A DNA stretch of 16,333 nt from JBAXGE01 sp044344145 (GCA_044344145.1 JBIJDM010000039.1:1-16333); one strand, 5' to 3'; counted from the stretch's first letter, positions 5,906-13,946 are shown. Made by a program: numbers and translations. Notes: generated from the letters alone by a model not told the origin.

Positions 5906-7738
5906 ATGCCATTTTACCGCTGGTGCCGTATCGGTTTGGTCGTGCTATATGTCGGACTCTGCGCGGGCCGGCTTTCTGCCACTGAGGTGGCAACCACACT
6001 GCCCGCAGGAGTGGATCTGATCAAAGGGCTGGACAGCCCATGGATGCTCGGGCAGGGCACTTGGGGCAACCTGTCCATGGTTACGGAGGAGGGCAAATCC
6101 ATCGTCCGGGTCGAAACCCTCAAAAGTCCCAAATATCCCTGGGACATGGCTCTGGCCTTCAAGACTGATTCAGCCGTCAAAAAAGGGGATATTCTATACG
6201 CCGAACTTACCGTCCGGGGCTGGGGTCCTGACCGCCCCGAAGCGTTTAGCGAAATTGTCTTTGAAACCAGTCCGGGCAGAAAATACGAAAAGTCTGCGCC
6301 CGTGAATATCACACTCACCCGTCAGTGGCGTACCATCAAACTACCGCTGGTAAGTAAAAATGATTATCCCCCCGGCGGAGCGCAGATCAACCTGCGTTTT
6401 GGTTATCTGCCCCAAACGGTCGAGATCAAAGACCTGCAACTGCGGAACTATGGCACCCAGGTGCAAATTGCAGACCTGCCCCACACCGACTACACCTACG
6501 ACGGACGCGAACTCACCGCCCCTTGGCGCGCTGCCGCCGACGCCCGCATTGAAACCCTCCGCAAAGGTGATTTGGAAATTCGCGTGGTGGACGCCACTGG
6601 CCAACCTGTACCCAATGCCACCGTGACCGTGGAGATGCAACGTCATGCGTTCCGATTCGGAGCCAGCGTGACGGCAGGGCAATTTATGGGCAAAAGTGAG
6701 GACTCCCAACGCTACCGCAAGGAAATGGCGCGTGTATTCAATACCTCCGCCCCCGGGCTGGAACTGAAATGGGACGGGTGGGAAAAGAACCGGACTCAGT
6801 CTCTGGAACTGCTGGATTTCCTCCGCGATCAGGGACTGGCGGTACGCGGTCACAATCTGGTCTGGCCGCGCTGGCGCCACCTGCCCGCCCGCTTGAAAAT
6901 TGGCTATGAAGAACGCCTGGCCGATCCCAAGGAAGGTGAAGTGAAAGCCAAAGCCTGGCTGCGCAGCGAGGTCATGAACCACATCCGCGATGAAGCCACC
7001 GCCTGCCAGGGCAAGGTGGCCGATTGGGATGTCGTCAATGAAGCCATGGACAACGACGACCTGATGAGGATACTCGGGCCCGAGCTGGTTGGCGCCTGCT
7101 TCAGCGCTGCCCGGCAGGCCGATCCCAAGGCCACGCTGGTGCTCAATGAATATGACGTCATCGAAGGTGATGGCGCCAACGGAGCCCGGGAGCAGCGCGT
7201 CCTGGGCTGGATCAATGAAATTCGTAAGGCCGGCGGCCCGATTGATGCTCTGGGCCTGCAATGCCACTTCGGCTACAGCGCCACCGCCCCCGTTAAAGTG
7301 CTGGATATTATTGAGCGGCTCAGTCGCGAATCCAAACTACCCATCCAGATTACCGAATTCGATATGAACGTGACCGATGAACGACTGCAAGCCGATTACA
7401 CCCGCGATTTACTCACTGCCGCATTCAGCAGTCCCGCGGTAACCGGCTTTAGCATGTGGGGCTTCTGGGCTGGCGATCACTGGCTGCCCGATGCGGCCAT
7501 GTATCGTAAAGACTGGACCCCGCGCCCCAGCCTGCAGGAATACGAAAACCTCGTATTGAAACGCTGGTGGACCAACACCACCGGCACCACCGACGCCACC
7601 GGCACCTGCCGTATCCGCGGTTTCCTCGGGGATTATCGCGTGCAAGTTAATGTCGCTCAGGGCACTACAGAAGCCAAAATGGAAGCTAAAACTGTCCTCA
7701 AAAAAGCGGGCACAGTTTTACAATTTGAACTGAAATAA
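5906..7738 (+). CDS. secreted GH10 family glycoside hydrolase (endo-beta-1,4-xylanase-like), copy B
   Basis: This 610-residue paralogue of the preceding gene has the same order: signal peptide (1-25), beta-sandwich domain (about 35-183), linker, GH10 barrel and short beta-rich tail. The ATG at 5906 has a perfect GAGGAGG 6 nt upstream, and an in-frame TTG at 5888 is less likely. Acid/base E379 (WDVVNEAMDN) and nucleophile E484 (IQITEFDMN) are present, so it should be active. Compared with copy A it has three fewer residues after GHNLVWP (RWRHLPARL against SFRFTWYLPPRL), QCH instead of QSH in a subsite motif, and four extra residues near the end. The last third is nearly identical to copy A at DNA level while the N-terminal part has diverged more. 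It ends 21 bp before a convergent gene, with no terminator seen. The pair may split substrate or product preferences. Confidence 0.93.
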   Translation: MPFYRWCRIGLVVLYVGLCAGRLSATEVATTLPAGVDLIKGLDSPWMLGQGTWGNLSMVTEEGKSIVRVETLKSPKYPWDMALAFKTDSAVKKGDILYAELTVRGWGPDRPEAFSEIVFETSPGRKYEKSAPVNITLTRQWRTIKLPLVSKNDYPPGGAQINLRFGYLPQTVEIKDLQLRNYGTQVQIADLPHTDYTYDGRELTAPWRAAADARIETLRKGDLEIRVVDATGQPVPNATVTVEMQRHAFRFGASVTAGQFMGKSEDSQRYRKEMARVFNTSAPGLELKWDGWEKNRTQSLELLDFLRDQGLAVRGHNLVWPRWRHLPARLKIGYEERLADPKEGEVKAKAWLRSEVMNHIRDEATACQGKVADWDVVNEAMDNDDLMRILGPELVGACFSAARQADPKATLVLNEYDVIEGDGANGAREQRVLGWINEIRKAGGPIDALGLQCHFGYSATAPVKVLDIIERLSRESKLPIQITEFDMNVTDERLQADYTRDLLTAAFSSPAVTGFSMWGFWAGDHWLPDAAMYRKDWTPRPSLQEYENLVLKRWWTNTTGTTDATGTCRIRGFLGDYRVQVNVAQGTTEAKMEAKTVLKKAGTVLQFELK

Positions 7739-7759
7739 CGCACTGAAATAGCCCAGCCC

Positions 7760-9556
7760 TTATTGGCTCCGATAATCCACACTGCCGGGCGCCCCCGGCT
7801 GACCGGCGGTTCCTTGCTGACCATCGCCCCCGTTGGGGCCATCCGGTCCACCTTGCCCAGCCTGGGCACTATTGCCGCTTCGGCCCGTTCGTCCCGAGCT
7901 ACCACGGCGTCCATTGGCACCCGCGTTACCTGCCGGGCTGGTTTTAGTGACACTACGGGTCTGCGTTTTTCCGCTGGCATCCGTATAGCTTTCCGTTTCT
8001 GTCCACGAATACACATTGCCCCCGGCCCCACCCGCACCGCCATGACCGCCTGCACCACCATTGCCGGAGTTACCAGCCGCCCCACCTGCGCCAGGCTGGC
8101 CACCGTGACTCGCATACCCGCCCGATCCGCCGGAACCTGCAGTGCCTGCGGCCCCACCAGCCACATCAAACTGCAACAACTGCCTGATGCGTTGTTGCCA
8201 CGCTACGGGACCACTGAGCACCACTGTAATTTGTGCACCCGCGCCGCCAATACCACCCTCACCGCCATCCCCACCAAGGCCACCCATACCGCCGGGGCCA
8301 CCATGGCCACCCGGCCCGCCATCGGCGCCATTGCCGCCATCGGTACCATTCTGGCCGTCTTCTCCTCGGGTACCATCTGTACCCGGGCTATTCTTGGTCG
8401 CATTCTGTCCGGCTTTCCCTGCCGCACCATCTCTGCCCGGACGACCCGCGCCGCCATCGCCCCCGCGCCCACCAGCCCCGCCGGGACCACCATCACCGCC
8501 GGTACCGCCGCGCCCACCCCGGCCACCCGCACCACCGGCACCGCCCACACCCAAAATCCGCAACGGTTGTCCCGGAGCCAACACCAAGGGAGCAGGTTGC
8601 GCAGGCAACTGCAACGTGATTTTCGTCAGATATTCAGTATAGAAGGGCGATTTCAGCGGACTCACATCCAATGTCACTCGCGCCCCCGCCACACCATCCT
8701 GCCCGCGCCCGCCGTTGCCACCCCGGCGGCCCGGTGATCCCGGTCCACCTGGCCCGCCTGGCTGGCCGGGAAAACCATCCGCACCCAACTTACCGCTGGG
8801 ACCACTCATCCCCGCGACGCCGGGCAATCCCTGACGGCCATCAGCACCTGCGGCCCCATCACTACCCGCCGCCCCGGCAGCCCCGGACAATTCAATATAG
8901 GTCAACTGGGCATAATCCGGCCCATAGGTAACTTCATGGCGCACCTGCGTTTGCTTCACCACGGCTTGGATCACATAGCCACTCGTCGCCACCGCCACCG
9001 CGTTCTGTGGTTGGGTGGCGAGTTTGCCATCGGCATCCATCTGGCCCTGCGGTGAGGTGAAAGCAATCGCTTCACGGGTCAACCACGCATCAGGAGCATG
9101 CAACGCCGTCTGATTCGACCTCGCCGTCGCGGCCGTGATATGCACCGCTCCGGTAGTCGTAACCACCACGACCCGGTCCACCACGACATAACTGCCCGCC
9201 GTATACACGGGAATATAGCCCTGCTTGGAATTGGGGATAATCCACAATGCTACTGCTTGCGCGGGATCAAATTTTGGACGCGGCACGCCGGTCCATGTGT
9301 GTGTAGCCAGCGCCGGTGCACTGGGCATCGCCAGGAACACTGACGTCGCGGAAGTCATCGTCATATCCTCTGATGCGCGGGCCATGTCCGCCGTTTGCAT
9401 GGTGACAGCATCCATCGGTTGCAGGATCATCTGCGGCGGTGCCACCGGTGCCTGTTGACACCCCGGCAATAGTCCCACCGACAATACCGCGCCCCCGCCC
9501 CAACGTAACCAAGTCCGAAACTGCGCTACACGTAAAGTGCAATAATTACTTTTCAT
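7760..9556 (-). CDS. collagen-like Gly-X-Y repeat lipoprotein
   Basis: This 598-residue protein of unknown function begins with a lipoprotein signal (hydrophobic stretch, lipobox LLPGC, C33). GGAGG lies 6 nt before the ATG, and the start overlaps the preceding stop by 11 nt. A longer in-frame reading to 9712 lies inside that gene and is rejected. Residues about 85-222 form a beta-rich non-repetitive head. Four Gly-X-Y blocks follow at about 225-292, 337-442, 467-513 and 542-592, separated by short non-collagen segments (for example a TEYLTKITLQLPAQP stretch near 308-321 and a VYSWTETESYTDASGK loop near 515-530). Early blocks contain Pro and charged residues (GQPGGPGGPGSPGRRG), while later ones are mostly Gly/Ala/Asp/Asn. 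The C-terminus is SVDYRSQ. Bacterial collagen-like proteins form trimers, so a surface or periplasmic rod is plausible. The message is very G-rich. Confidence 0.82.
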   Translation of the reverse strand: MKSNYCTLRVAQFRTWLRWGGGAVLSVGLLPGCQQAPVAPPQMILQPMDAVTMQTADMARASEDMTMTSATSVFLAMPSAPALATHTWTGVPRPKFDPAQAVALWIIPNSKQGYIPVYTAGSYVVVDRVVVVTTTGAVHITAATARSNQTALHAPDAWLTREAIAFTSPQGQMDADGKLATQPQNAVAVATSGYVIQAVVKQTQVRHEVTYGPDYAQLTYIELSGAAGAAGSDGAAGADGRQGLPGVAGMSGPSGKLGADGFPGQPGGPGGPGSPGRRGGNGGRGQDGVAGARVTLDVSPLKSPFYTEYLTKITLQLPAQPAPLVLAPGQPLRILGVGGAGGAGGRGGRGGTGGDGGPGGAGGRGGDGGAGRPGRDGAAGKAGQNATKNSPGTDGTRGEDGQNGTDGGNGADGGPGGHGGPGGMGGLGGDGGEGGIGGAGAQITVVLSGPVAWQQRIRQLLQFDVAGGAAGTAGSGGSGGYASHGGQPGAGGAAGNSGNGGAGGHGGAGGAGGNVYSWTETESYTDASGKTQTRSVTKTSPAGNAGANGRRGSSGRTGRSGNSAQAGQGGPDGPNGGDGQQGTAGQPGAPGSVDYRSQ

Positions 9557-11513
9557 GGCTGACCTCCGGTTGCGTGCCCACAGTCGTGGCCGCCGTACAG
9601 ACAATTCGCAACGATTCCCACGTAAACTTCCCTTTACCCGCCAGGGCCACCAATTCCCTGCGTGCCTCGGGTTGGGGTAATTCCGCCAAGCCTCGCGCGA
9701 GCAATAGCGCATCGGCCTCCTGCGTGGCCAGTGTCACACTCCGCGCCACCGCGGCAATGGCCTGCTGGGCAAGTTTCTCAGGCATCCCTGACGGCGCCTT
9801 CTTGAGAATATCCCCCATCACCCCGGCCACATACATATCCGCATCCTTGCCTTGCATCTGCCAATCCAGCAAACCCCGCAGCAGAACCGCGGGATCGCGT
9901 TCATATAGGAATGCCACCGCCATATTCTTGATTTCCACCTCGGGTCGGCCCAGTGTTCCCAACACCAATTGCGCCCCAGTCGGGCCATCGGCCACCACCG
10001 GCTGCGTTAAGGGCACTTTTTCACTCAGACTGGTGAAAAGTTGCACCAGATACCGCGTGGCGGGGACATCAGCGGCACGGGCCACATTCTGCAAAGGTGC
10101 CACACAGGCCCCACGTAATTCCGCCGCACGCGCTGGCAGTAGCGCCCCCGCCACCACTTTGCGTACAGTAATATCTTCCACCGCCAAATAGCTCCCAAGG
10201 CTCTGTACACAGGTCTTCTGCAGCGCTGGGTCTTGGACCTGTTTAAGTCCATTGGCCAGCAGGGTAACGTGCAAACCGATTTCTGGAATGGAGTGCTCCA
10301 GACTCTGCGGCGCTTGCGCCACCAAATGCCGCACTGTGGCGTTCACATCCAGCACATACGCCCGGGTGTAGAGTACCGTCTGCACCGCCGGATCCACACG
10401 CGTGGCCGTATACAATAGCATGGCCACGTAACTATCGTGCTGCGCGGCATAGTGCGTTAAAGGTAAATCCAGTGGATGCCGCAATACTTTGGTATCTGCC
10501 GCGCTGGCCCGTAAAGCCTCGATCCGCATCATCAGCGCCGACAATTCCACCACATCCGCCGTGTTTACCGCTGGCTTTTGGCACAGAGCATACAAGTCCG
10601 CGGCCCACTGTACCGGCGCCATTTCCGCCAGCACAATCCGCGCCGCCCGCCGGATTGCCGGGTCCGTGTGGACCGCACACGCGCGGATCAGTTTGATATT
10701 CTCCGCCCCGCCTACCGGCAGTGGTGCATTACTACTGAGCGCCTGCCGCAACAACGTCATATTCCATCCCAATGCTGTGACACAACTGGAACTATGCCCC
10801 GTGGCCATAGCCAGCTGCAACATTTCCGCCGTACTGGCCAAGGTGTACAGTTGCGCTTCGATGGTTTGCCGCAGCGCCCCCAGCCGCATCCGCTGCTCCG
10901 TCAGATCGGTCAGGCTCAATGTGGTGGAACTGACCGCACCGGCCGGTGCCGCATTTCCCGCAGGCAATTCCGCCATCAATTGCATCAACCGCCCGCGTTC
11001 CACCGGCTGGCTCATCAGCCACGCCAGATTCGGCCGCAGACTTTCCAGTGCCACTACCTGTAAATAGGTCTGATACCGCCCGCGCTGCGGCCAGGCCGTC
11101 CGCGTCACCCGCTCCAGCCACGTCAATTGCGCTGGCACCAGGTTTGGATCAGCCAATTGCCCCGCACACCAGACATACCACCCACTGAGATAGGCCTCAT
11201 CCTCTGTCGCAGGCAGCGCCGCACTGTTCATCCGCAACCGCAGCAACGCCACCAGTTGTTCATATTGCTCTGGATTAAGTCGCCGCACCTCCGGCCGGGC
11301 CAACCGCACCGCCGACAGCAGCGCCTCGGCCTGCGTGGCCACTGCCCGTGGGTCCGGCTGGGCCAGATACAACAACAATTCCCGCTGCTGCCCCACCGCC
11401 GCCTCGGGATTATCCGCCTGCCGCAACGCCACCGCGCGCTGGGGATTCATACACCCGGCCAACAACAGCATTCCCGCCACTAACCCGCCACCCAGCTTCA
11501 CGCAGCACATCAT
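9546..11513 (-). CDS. HEAT-like alpha-helical lipoprotein
   Basis: This 655-residue protein is not recognised as a named family. It starts at the ATG ending at 11513 with GGAG 6 nt upstream; an in-frame ATG 9 codons earlier is less likely. A lipoprotein signal ends in LLAGC (C21). The rest is almost entirely helical, Ala/Leu-rich, with recurring helix-pair units such as PAIRRAARIVLAEMAP, NATVRHLVAQAPQSLEH, ITVRKVVAGALLPAR and VEIKNMAVAFLYERDPAVLLRGLL, which resemble HEAT or ARM repeats used as protein-binding scaffolds. The last codons overlap the collagen-like lipoprotein gene by 11 nt, so the two are probably co-translated. Both have lipoboxes, so the helical protein may act as a membrane partner or chaperone for the collagen-like chain. 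That role is inference only. Confidence 0.7.
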   Translation of the reverse strand: MMCCVKLGGGLVAGMLLLAGCMNPQRAVALRQADNPEAAVGQQRELLLYLAQPDPRAVATQAEALLSAVRLARPEVRRLNPEQYEQLVALLRLRMNSAALPATEDEAYLSGWYVWCAGQLADPNLVPAQLTWLERVTRTAWPQRGRYQTYLQVVALESLRPNLAWLMSQPVERGRLMQLMAELPAGNAAPAGAVSSTTLSLTDLTEQRMRLGALRQTIEAQLYTLASTAEMLQLAMATGHSSSCVTALGWNMTLLRQALSSNAPLPVGGAENIKLIRACAVHTDPAIRRAARIVLAEMAPVQWAADLYALCQKPAVNTADVVELSALMMRIEALRASAADTKVLRHPLDLPLTHYAAQHDSYVAMLLYTATRVDPAVQTVLYTRAYVLDVNATVRHLVAQAPQSLEHSIPEIGLHVTLLANGLKQVQDPALQKTCVQSLGSYLAVEDITVRKVVAGALLPARAAELRGACVAPLQNVARAADVPATRYLVQLFTSLSEKVPLTQPVVADGPTGAQLVLGTLGRPEVEIKNMAVAFLYERDPAVLLRGLLDWQMQGKDADMYVAGVMGDILKKAPSGMPEKLAQQAIAAVARSVTLATQEADALLLARGLAELPQPEARRELVALAGKGKFTWESLRIVCTAATTVGTQPEVSHEK

Positions 11514-11555
11514 AGTTGGCTCCACGCACGTTTCCGCCATCGATCACATCCCGGC

Positions 11556-11585
11556 ATCATACCGAGCCTGACACCTAATTGCGAA
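11556..11585 (-). promoter_or_regulatory. possible sigma70-like promoter for the HEAT-like/collagen-like operon
   Basis: On the minus strand TTCGCA (11585-11580) and TATGAT (11561-11556) are separated by 18 nt, with the transcription start expected near 11549, about 36 nt before the ATG. The -10 is good and the -35 is weak. Confidence 0.35.
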
Positions 11586-11701
11586 AGACACGCGTGGAGA
11601 TGGTCAGTTAGCAATAAGCAGAGAATCCCCACCCTCACCGCGTTGGCATAGTCGCCAGCACAGCCATCCGTTGGTGATATATGGCAATGCGTGTTGTCTT
11701 C

Positions 11702-12304
11702 CTACGGCACCAGTAACGTATAACGTTGGTGCAATTCCAGCAATAGTTTTATCTCCCCTTGATCCGCCAACCGAATGGCCACCAGATATTCCTGCCGGAT
11801 GGAACTGACGGCCCCAATTGTTGTCTCGGGCCAATTCGTCAGTGGATGGCCATGTTGTTTCAGCCAGATATTCGCCAGTAACCGCGCCCAGCGACCATTT
11901 CCGTTTAAGTAGGGATGGATGTGAACCGCTCGGTGATGCAGCATGACCGCCTGTTCGAGCAGGGATAATGTACCATGTTCCCAGCAAGCAAGATCACCCA
12001 CCAGGCTATGTAGTTGCCCTTCTATCTGCATCCACGGCACGCCGAGATTCAAGTCGCAGGTACGCAGCGTTCCCGCCCAAGTCCACACCTGTCCCAACAT
12101 CTCTTGGTGCAGACGTTTGAACCAAGGCACATCAAAAGGCGCCAGGCGCCGACTCGGTTTGGCCGCAAGATACTTCATAATCGCCTGACGGATATTCTCG
12201 GCCTCCGCTTCGTGGAGCGCAATACGGGTTTGCACACCCCGAATCTTCAGACCCGAGATATCGTCTATGGGTGTTTCACCGGGAATAACTTCCCACTGGC
12301 TCAT
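11702..12304 (-). CDS. Fic/DOC-domain protein, mobile mystery protein B type toxin
   Basis: This 200-residue protein carries the Fic catalytic motif at 130-141, HPYLNGNGRWAR, with the catalytic His, GNG turn and both Arg residues intact. Fic enzymes usually transfer AMP or another phosphate-containing group from a nucleotide to a protein target. The layout matches the group called mobile mystery protein B: an N-terminal GETPIDDISGL segment, FKRLHQEMLGQVWTWAGTLR (62-81), then the Fic core. No clear (S/T)xxxE(G/N) inhibitory helix was found inside it. The upstream XRE gene ends 5 nt before its ATG. No good ribosome site precedes it, so it likely relies on coupled translation. It is probably the toxin of a two-gene module. 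Confidence 0.85.
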   Translation of the reverse strand: MSQWEVIPGETPIDDISGLKIRGVQTRIALHEAEAENIRQAIMKYLAAKPSRRLAPFDVPWFKRLHQEMLGQVWTWAGTLRTCDLNLGVPWMQIEGQLHSLVGDLACWEHGTLSLLEQAVMLHHRAVHIHPYLNGNGRWARLLANIWLKQHGHPLTNWPETTIGAVSSIRQEYLVAIRLADQGEIKLLLELHQRYTLLVP

Positions 12305-12309
12305 AACTT

Positions 12310-12696
12310 TTACTCAGCCCAAAGTTTCCCGTTCGGTCCAGCCAACAACTCATGCACCGTGCGCCGTTCCATAGCCTCTAGGCTAGCACCGTCAACTCCT
12401 TGCGCTTCCAGTGCCGAGGTTCCTTGGACCATTTTCACCAGCCGTTTGGCTTTACGCTGGGCCTGCTGCTCCCGTAGTTCCTCGGCCGTGGCCACCGACT
12501 GCAGTTGCACCGCCACGCCCAAGACTTCGGCAATCGCCAGTACATGCGACCAACTGGCATTGGAGTGATGGCCCGAGAGCACGCGAAATAGTGTGCGTAC
12601 CGACAGGCCACTCCGCTGCGCGAGAGTTTCCACCGACATACCCAGATCACGGCGGCGCAGGTCCAAATCGAGTAATAATGCGGGACGATCAATCAT
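12310..12696 (-). CDS. XRE-family helix-turn-helix partner of the Fic protein (antitoxin-like)
   Basis: This 128-residue DNA-binding protein starts at the ATG ending at 12696, with AAGGA 6 nt upstream. A longer in-frame reading adds 19 residues translated from the operator region and is rejected. The helix-turn-helix spans about 18-60: MSVETLAQRSGLSVRTLFRV (20-39), then a WSHVLAIAEVLGV helix (49-61). The C-terminal half (about 70-128) is a charged helix with RKAKRLVKMVQGTSAL and ends VHELLAGPNGKLWAE. XRE genes sit directly upstream of mobile mystery protein B Fic genes, and the 5-nt gap to the Fic gene supports one operon. It most likely represses its own promoter (12742-12770). The tail may also contact the toxin, but no canonical inhibitory motif is visible. 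Confidence 0.8.
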   Translation of the reverse strand: MIDRPALLLDLDLRRRDLGMSVETLAQRSGLSVRTLFRVLSGHHSNASWSHVLAIAEVLGVAVQLQSVATAEELREQQAQRKAKRLVKMVQGTSALEAQGVDGASLEAMERRTVHELLAGPNGKLWAE

Positions 12697-12741
12697 GGTC
12701 AATCCTTTGGAGGACCATGCAACAGGTCCTACCAAGTTAAC

Positions 12742-12770
12742 ATTATGCCACATATGGCATATTTATTCAA
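12742..12770 (-). promoter_or_regulatory. sigma70-like promoter of the XRE-Fic operon
   Basis: On the minus strand TTGAAT (12770-12765) and CATAAT (12747-12742) are spaced by 17 nt. Transcription would begin near 12735, about 40 nt before the XRE start. A palindrome fills the spacer, as expected for an autorepressed toxin-antitoxin promoter. Confidence 0.62.
12745..12760. promoter_or_regulatory. palindromic operator between -35 and -10 of the XRE-Fic promoter
   Basis: ATGCCA (12745-12750) and TGGCAT (12755-12760) form a perfect 6-bp inverted repeat around CATA. It covers the -35/-10 spacer, so binding would block RNA polymerase. The XRE protein is the natural candidate ligand. Confidence 0.6.
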
Positions 12771-12796
12771 TATATTGCTGACTTTATGGCATATTT
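12753..12796. repeat. 12-bp direct repeat TATGGCATATTT, 32 bp apart
   Basis: Two exact copies lie at 12753-12764 and 12785-12796, centres 32 bp apart or about three helical turns, so they face the same side of the DNA. The first overlaps the palindromic operator and the second sits upstream of the -35. This looks like two half-operators for cooperative binding. Confidence 0.6.
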
Positions 12797-12869
12797 TACG
12801 TAAAGACGACATACTTTAACCAGATTTGCTATATATGCGAAATAGTTAAGCATCATTGGTATTCCCCAC

Positions 12870-13877
12870 TCACCGCGCGGGCAGGGTCGCGGGGACTTGT
12901 CGTTGCGCCGGCTGGGTCGCCGCCTCCGCAGCCCGGGCCAGCAGCGCGGTAATCGCCGGGTCTTGCTTGACCTTGTCATCCAACACATCCAGCCGGGCCG
13001 TAGCCTCGGTAACCTGCCAACGTGCGCCCGTTTTGGTCAGTTGCATATCCACCCGTCCCGCATTGTGCAGAAATTCCCCCGTCTGACAGATCAACACATT
13101 CTTTCCGTCCGGGTCTTTCACCAACCGCCCCTTGGGCAGCAGCGAATGACTGTGGCCGCCGATAATGACATCCAGCCCACTGACTGCCCCGGCCAGCTTC
13201 ACATCCTGCTCCAGTCCGATATGCGTCACCGCCACTACGATATCCGCCTGCTGGCGTAATTCCGGCACCAACTTACGCGCCACTGCGATCGGATCAGTCA
13301 GCACCAACCCCGTTTGCTGCACCTGTGGCGCATGCATATACCCCAATCCGAAAATTGCCACTTTCGCCCCGCCCACCGGCTCAATCACATACGGTTCGGC
13401 CAGCAGCTTGCCACTCTTCTCCGCCACATTGGCACTCAACACTTTGCATTTCGCTTCCGCCATCCGCGCCTTCAAAACCTCCACGCCGCCATAATACTCC
13501 CCATTCCCCGGCACCCATAAATCAAACTTCAGCAGGTTCATCACCGCCACATTCACCCGCCCCTGAGTCGCCCGGGTCAAGTCATCCGCCTTGGAAAACT
13601 CATCCCCCGCATGGATCAACATCAACCGTTCCGCCGTCCCCGCCTGGCGCAGGGCATCCACATACGTGGCCAGCCGGGCATACCCACCATACGTTTTCCC
13701 GTTCTCCGTGCGCCCCAGCAACTGCCCATGCGGGTCATTGATATGCACCAGCGTCAACCGCACCTGCTGGGCCGGCGCCATCGTGGTCGCCGGTTGCCCC
13801 TGCGCCCGCGCCAACACCCCGGCCAGCAGCACCGCCACCAGCAACCAAACTCTACCCAACCAGCGTGTGCGTTTCAT
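12870..13877 (-). CDS. secreted calcineurin-like metallophosphatase (UshA/5'-nucleotidase N-terminal domain only)
   Basis: This 335-residue exported protein has AAGGA 6 nt before the ATG and a signal peptide (1-26). It belongs to the metallophosphatase family that includes UshA, whose members hydrolyse nucleotides or sugar-nucleotides. Metal ligands are visible: D48 and H50 in HINDPHG, D92 in HAGDEF, N125 in VPGNGEYYGG, H219 in VTHIGLEQD, and H242 and H244 in GGHSH. The usual catalytic His of GNHE is glycine here (G126). The protein stops after the catalytic domain and lacks the C-terminal substrate-binding domain of UshA-type enzymes. It ends in a low-complexity TQPAQRQVPATLPAR tail. Activity or substrate may therefore be changed. 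It has its own promoter and no operon partner. A distinct GNGE-type subfamily is possible. Confidence 0.85.
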   Translation of the reverse strand: MKRTRWLGRVWLLVAVLLAGVLARAQGQPATTMAPAQQVRLTLVHINDPHGQLLGRTENGKTYGGYARLATYVDALRQAGTAERLMLIHAGDEFSKADDLTRATQGRVNVAVMNLLKFDLWVPGNGEYYGGVEVLKARMAEAKCKVLSANVAEKSGKLLAEPYVIEPVGGAKVAIFGLGYMHAPQVQQTGLVLTDPIAVARKLVPELRQQADIVVAVTHIGLEQDVKLAGAVSGLDVIIGGHSHSLLPKGRLVKDPDGKNVLICQTGEFLHNAGRVDMQLTKTGARWQVTEATARLDVLDDKVKQDPAITALLARAAEAATQPAQRQVPATLPAR

Positions 13878-13946
13878 GTTTAATCCTTCGGGTCCAATGA
13901 CTTGCCCAGCCAATCGCATCCACCAAACAACGCAACCAATTGATTG

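Noticed and set aside
6341..7267. Minus-strand 308-residue open frame inside GH10 copy B
   Set aside because: It is a shadow of the GH10 coding strand. A similar frame occurs opposite copy A only because the two DNA sequences are similar.
8142..8642. Plus-strand open frame with long proline-rich runs opposite the collagen-like gene
   Set aside because: It is the antisense of GGN repeats (CCN reads as proline). There is no ribosome site or signal, and the minus-strand frame has a lipobox, Gly-X-Y periodicity and a coupled start.
9439..11188. Several plus-strand open frames opposite the HEAT-like gene
   Set aside because: They lack ribosome sites and recognisable motifs and overlap a minus-strand gene with a lipoprotein signal, good start and coupled neighbour.
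11679..11686. ATATGGCA downstream of the Fic gene as cassette boundary repeat
   Set aside because: An 8-bp match alone is expected by chance; no matching flanking repeat or integrase was found.
11604..11987. Minus-strand 127-residue frame overlapping the end of the Fic gene
   Set aside because: It is out of frame with the Fic motif and has no domain or ribosome site. The 11587-11701 interval appears to be noncoding.
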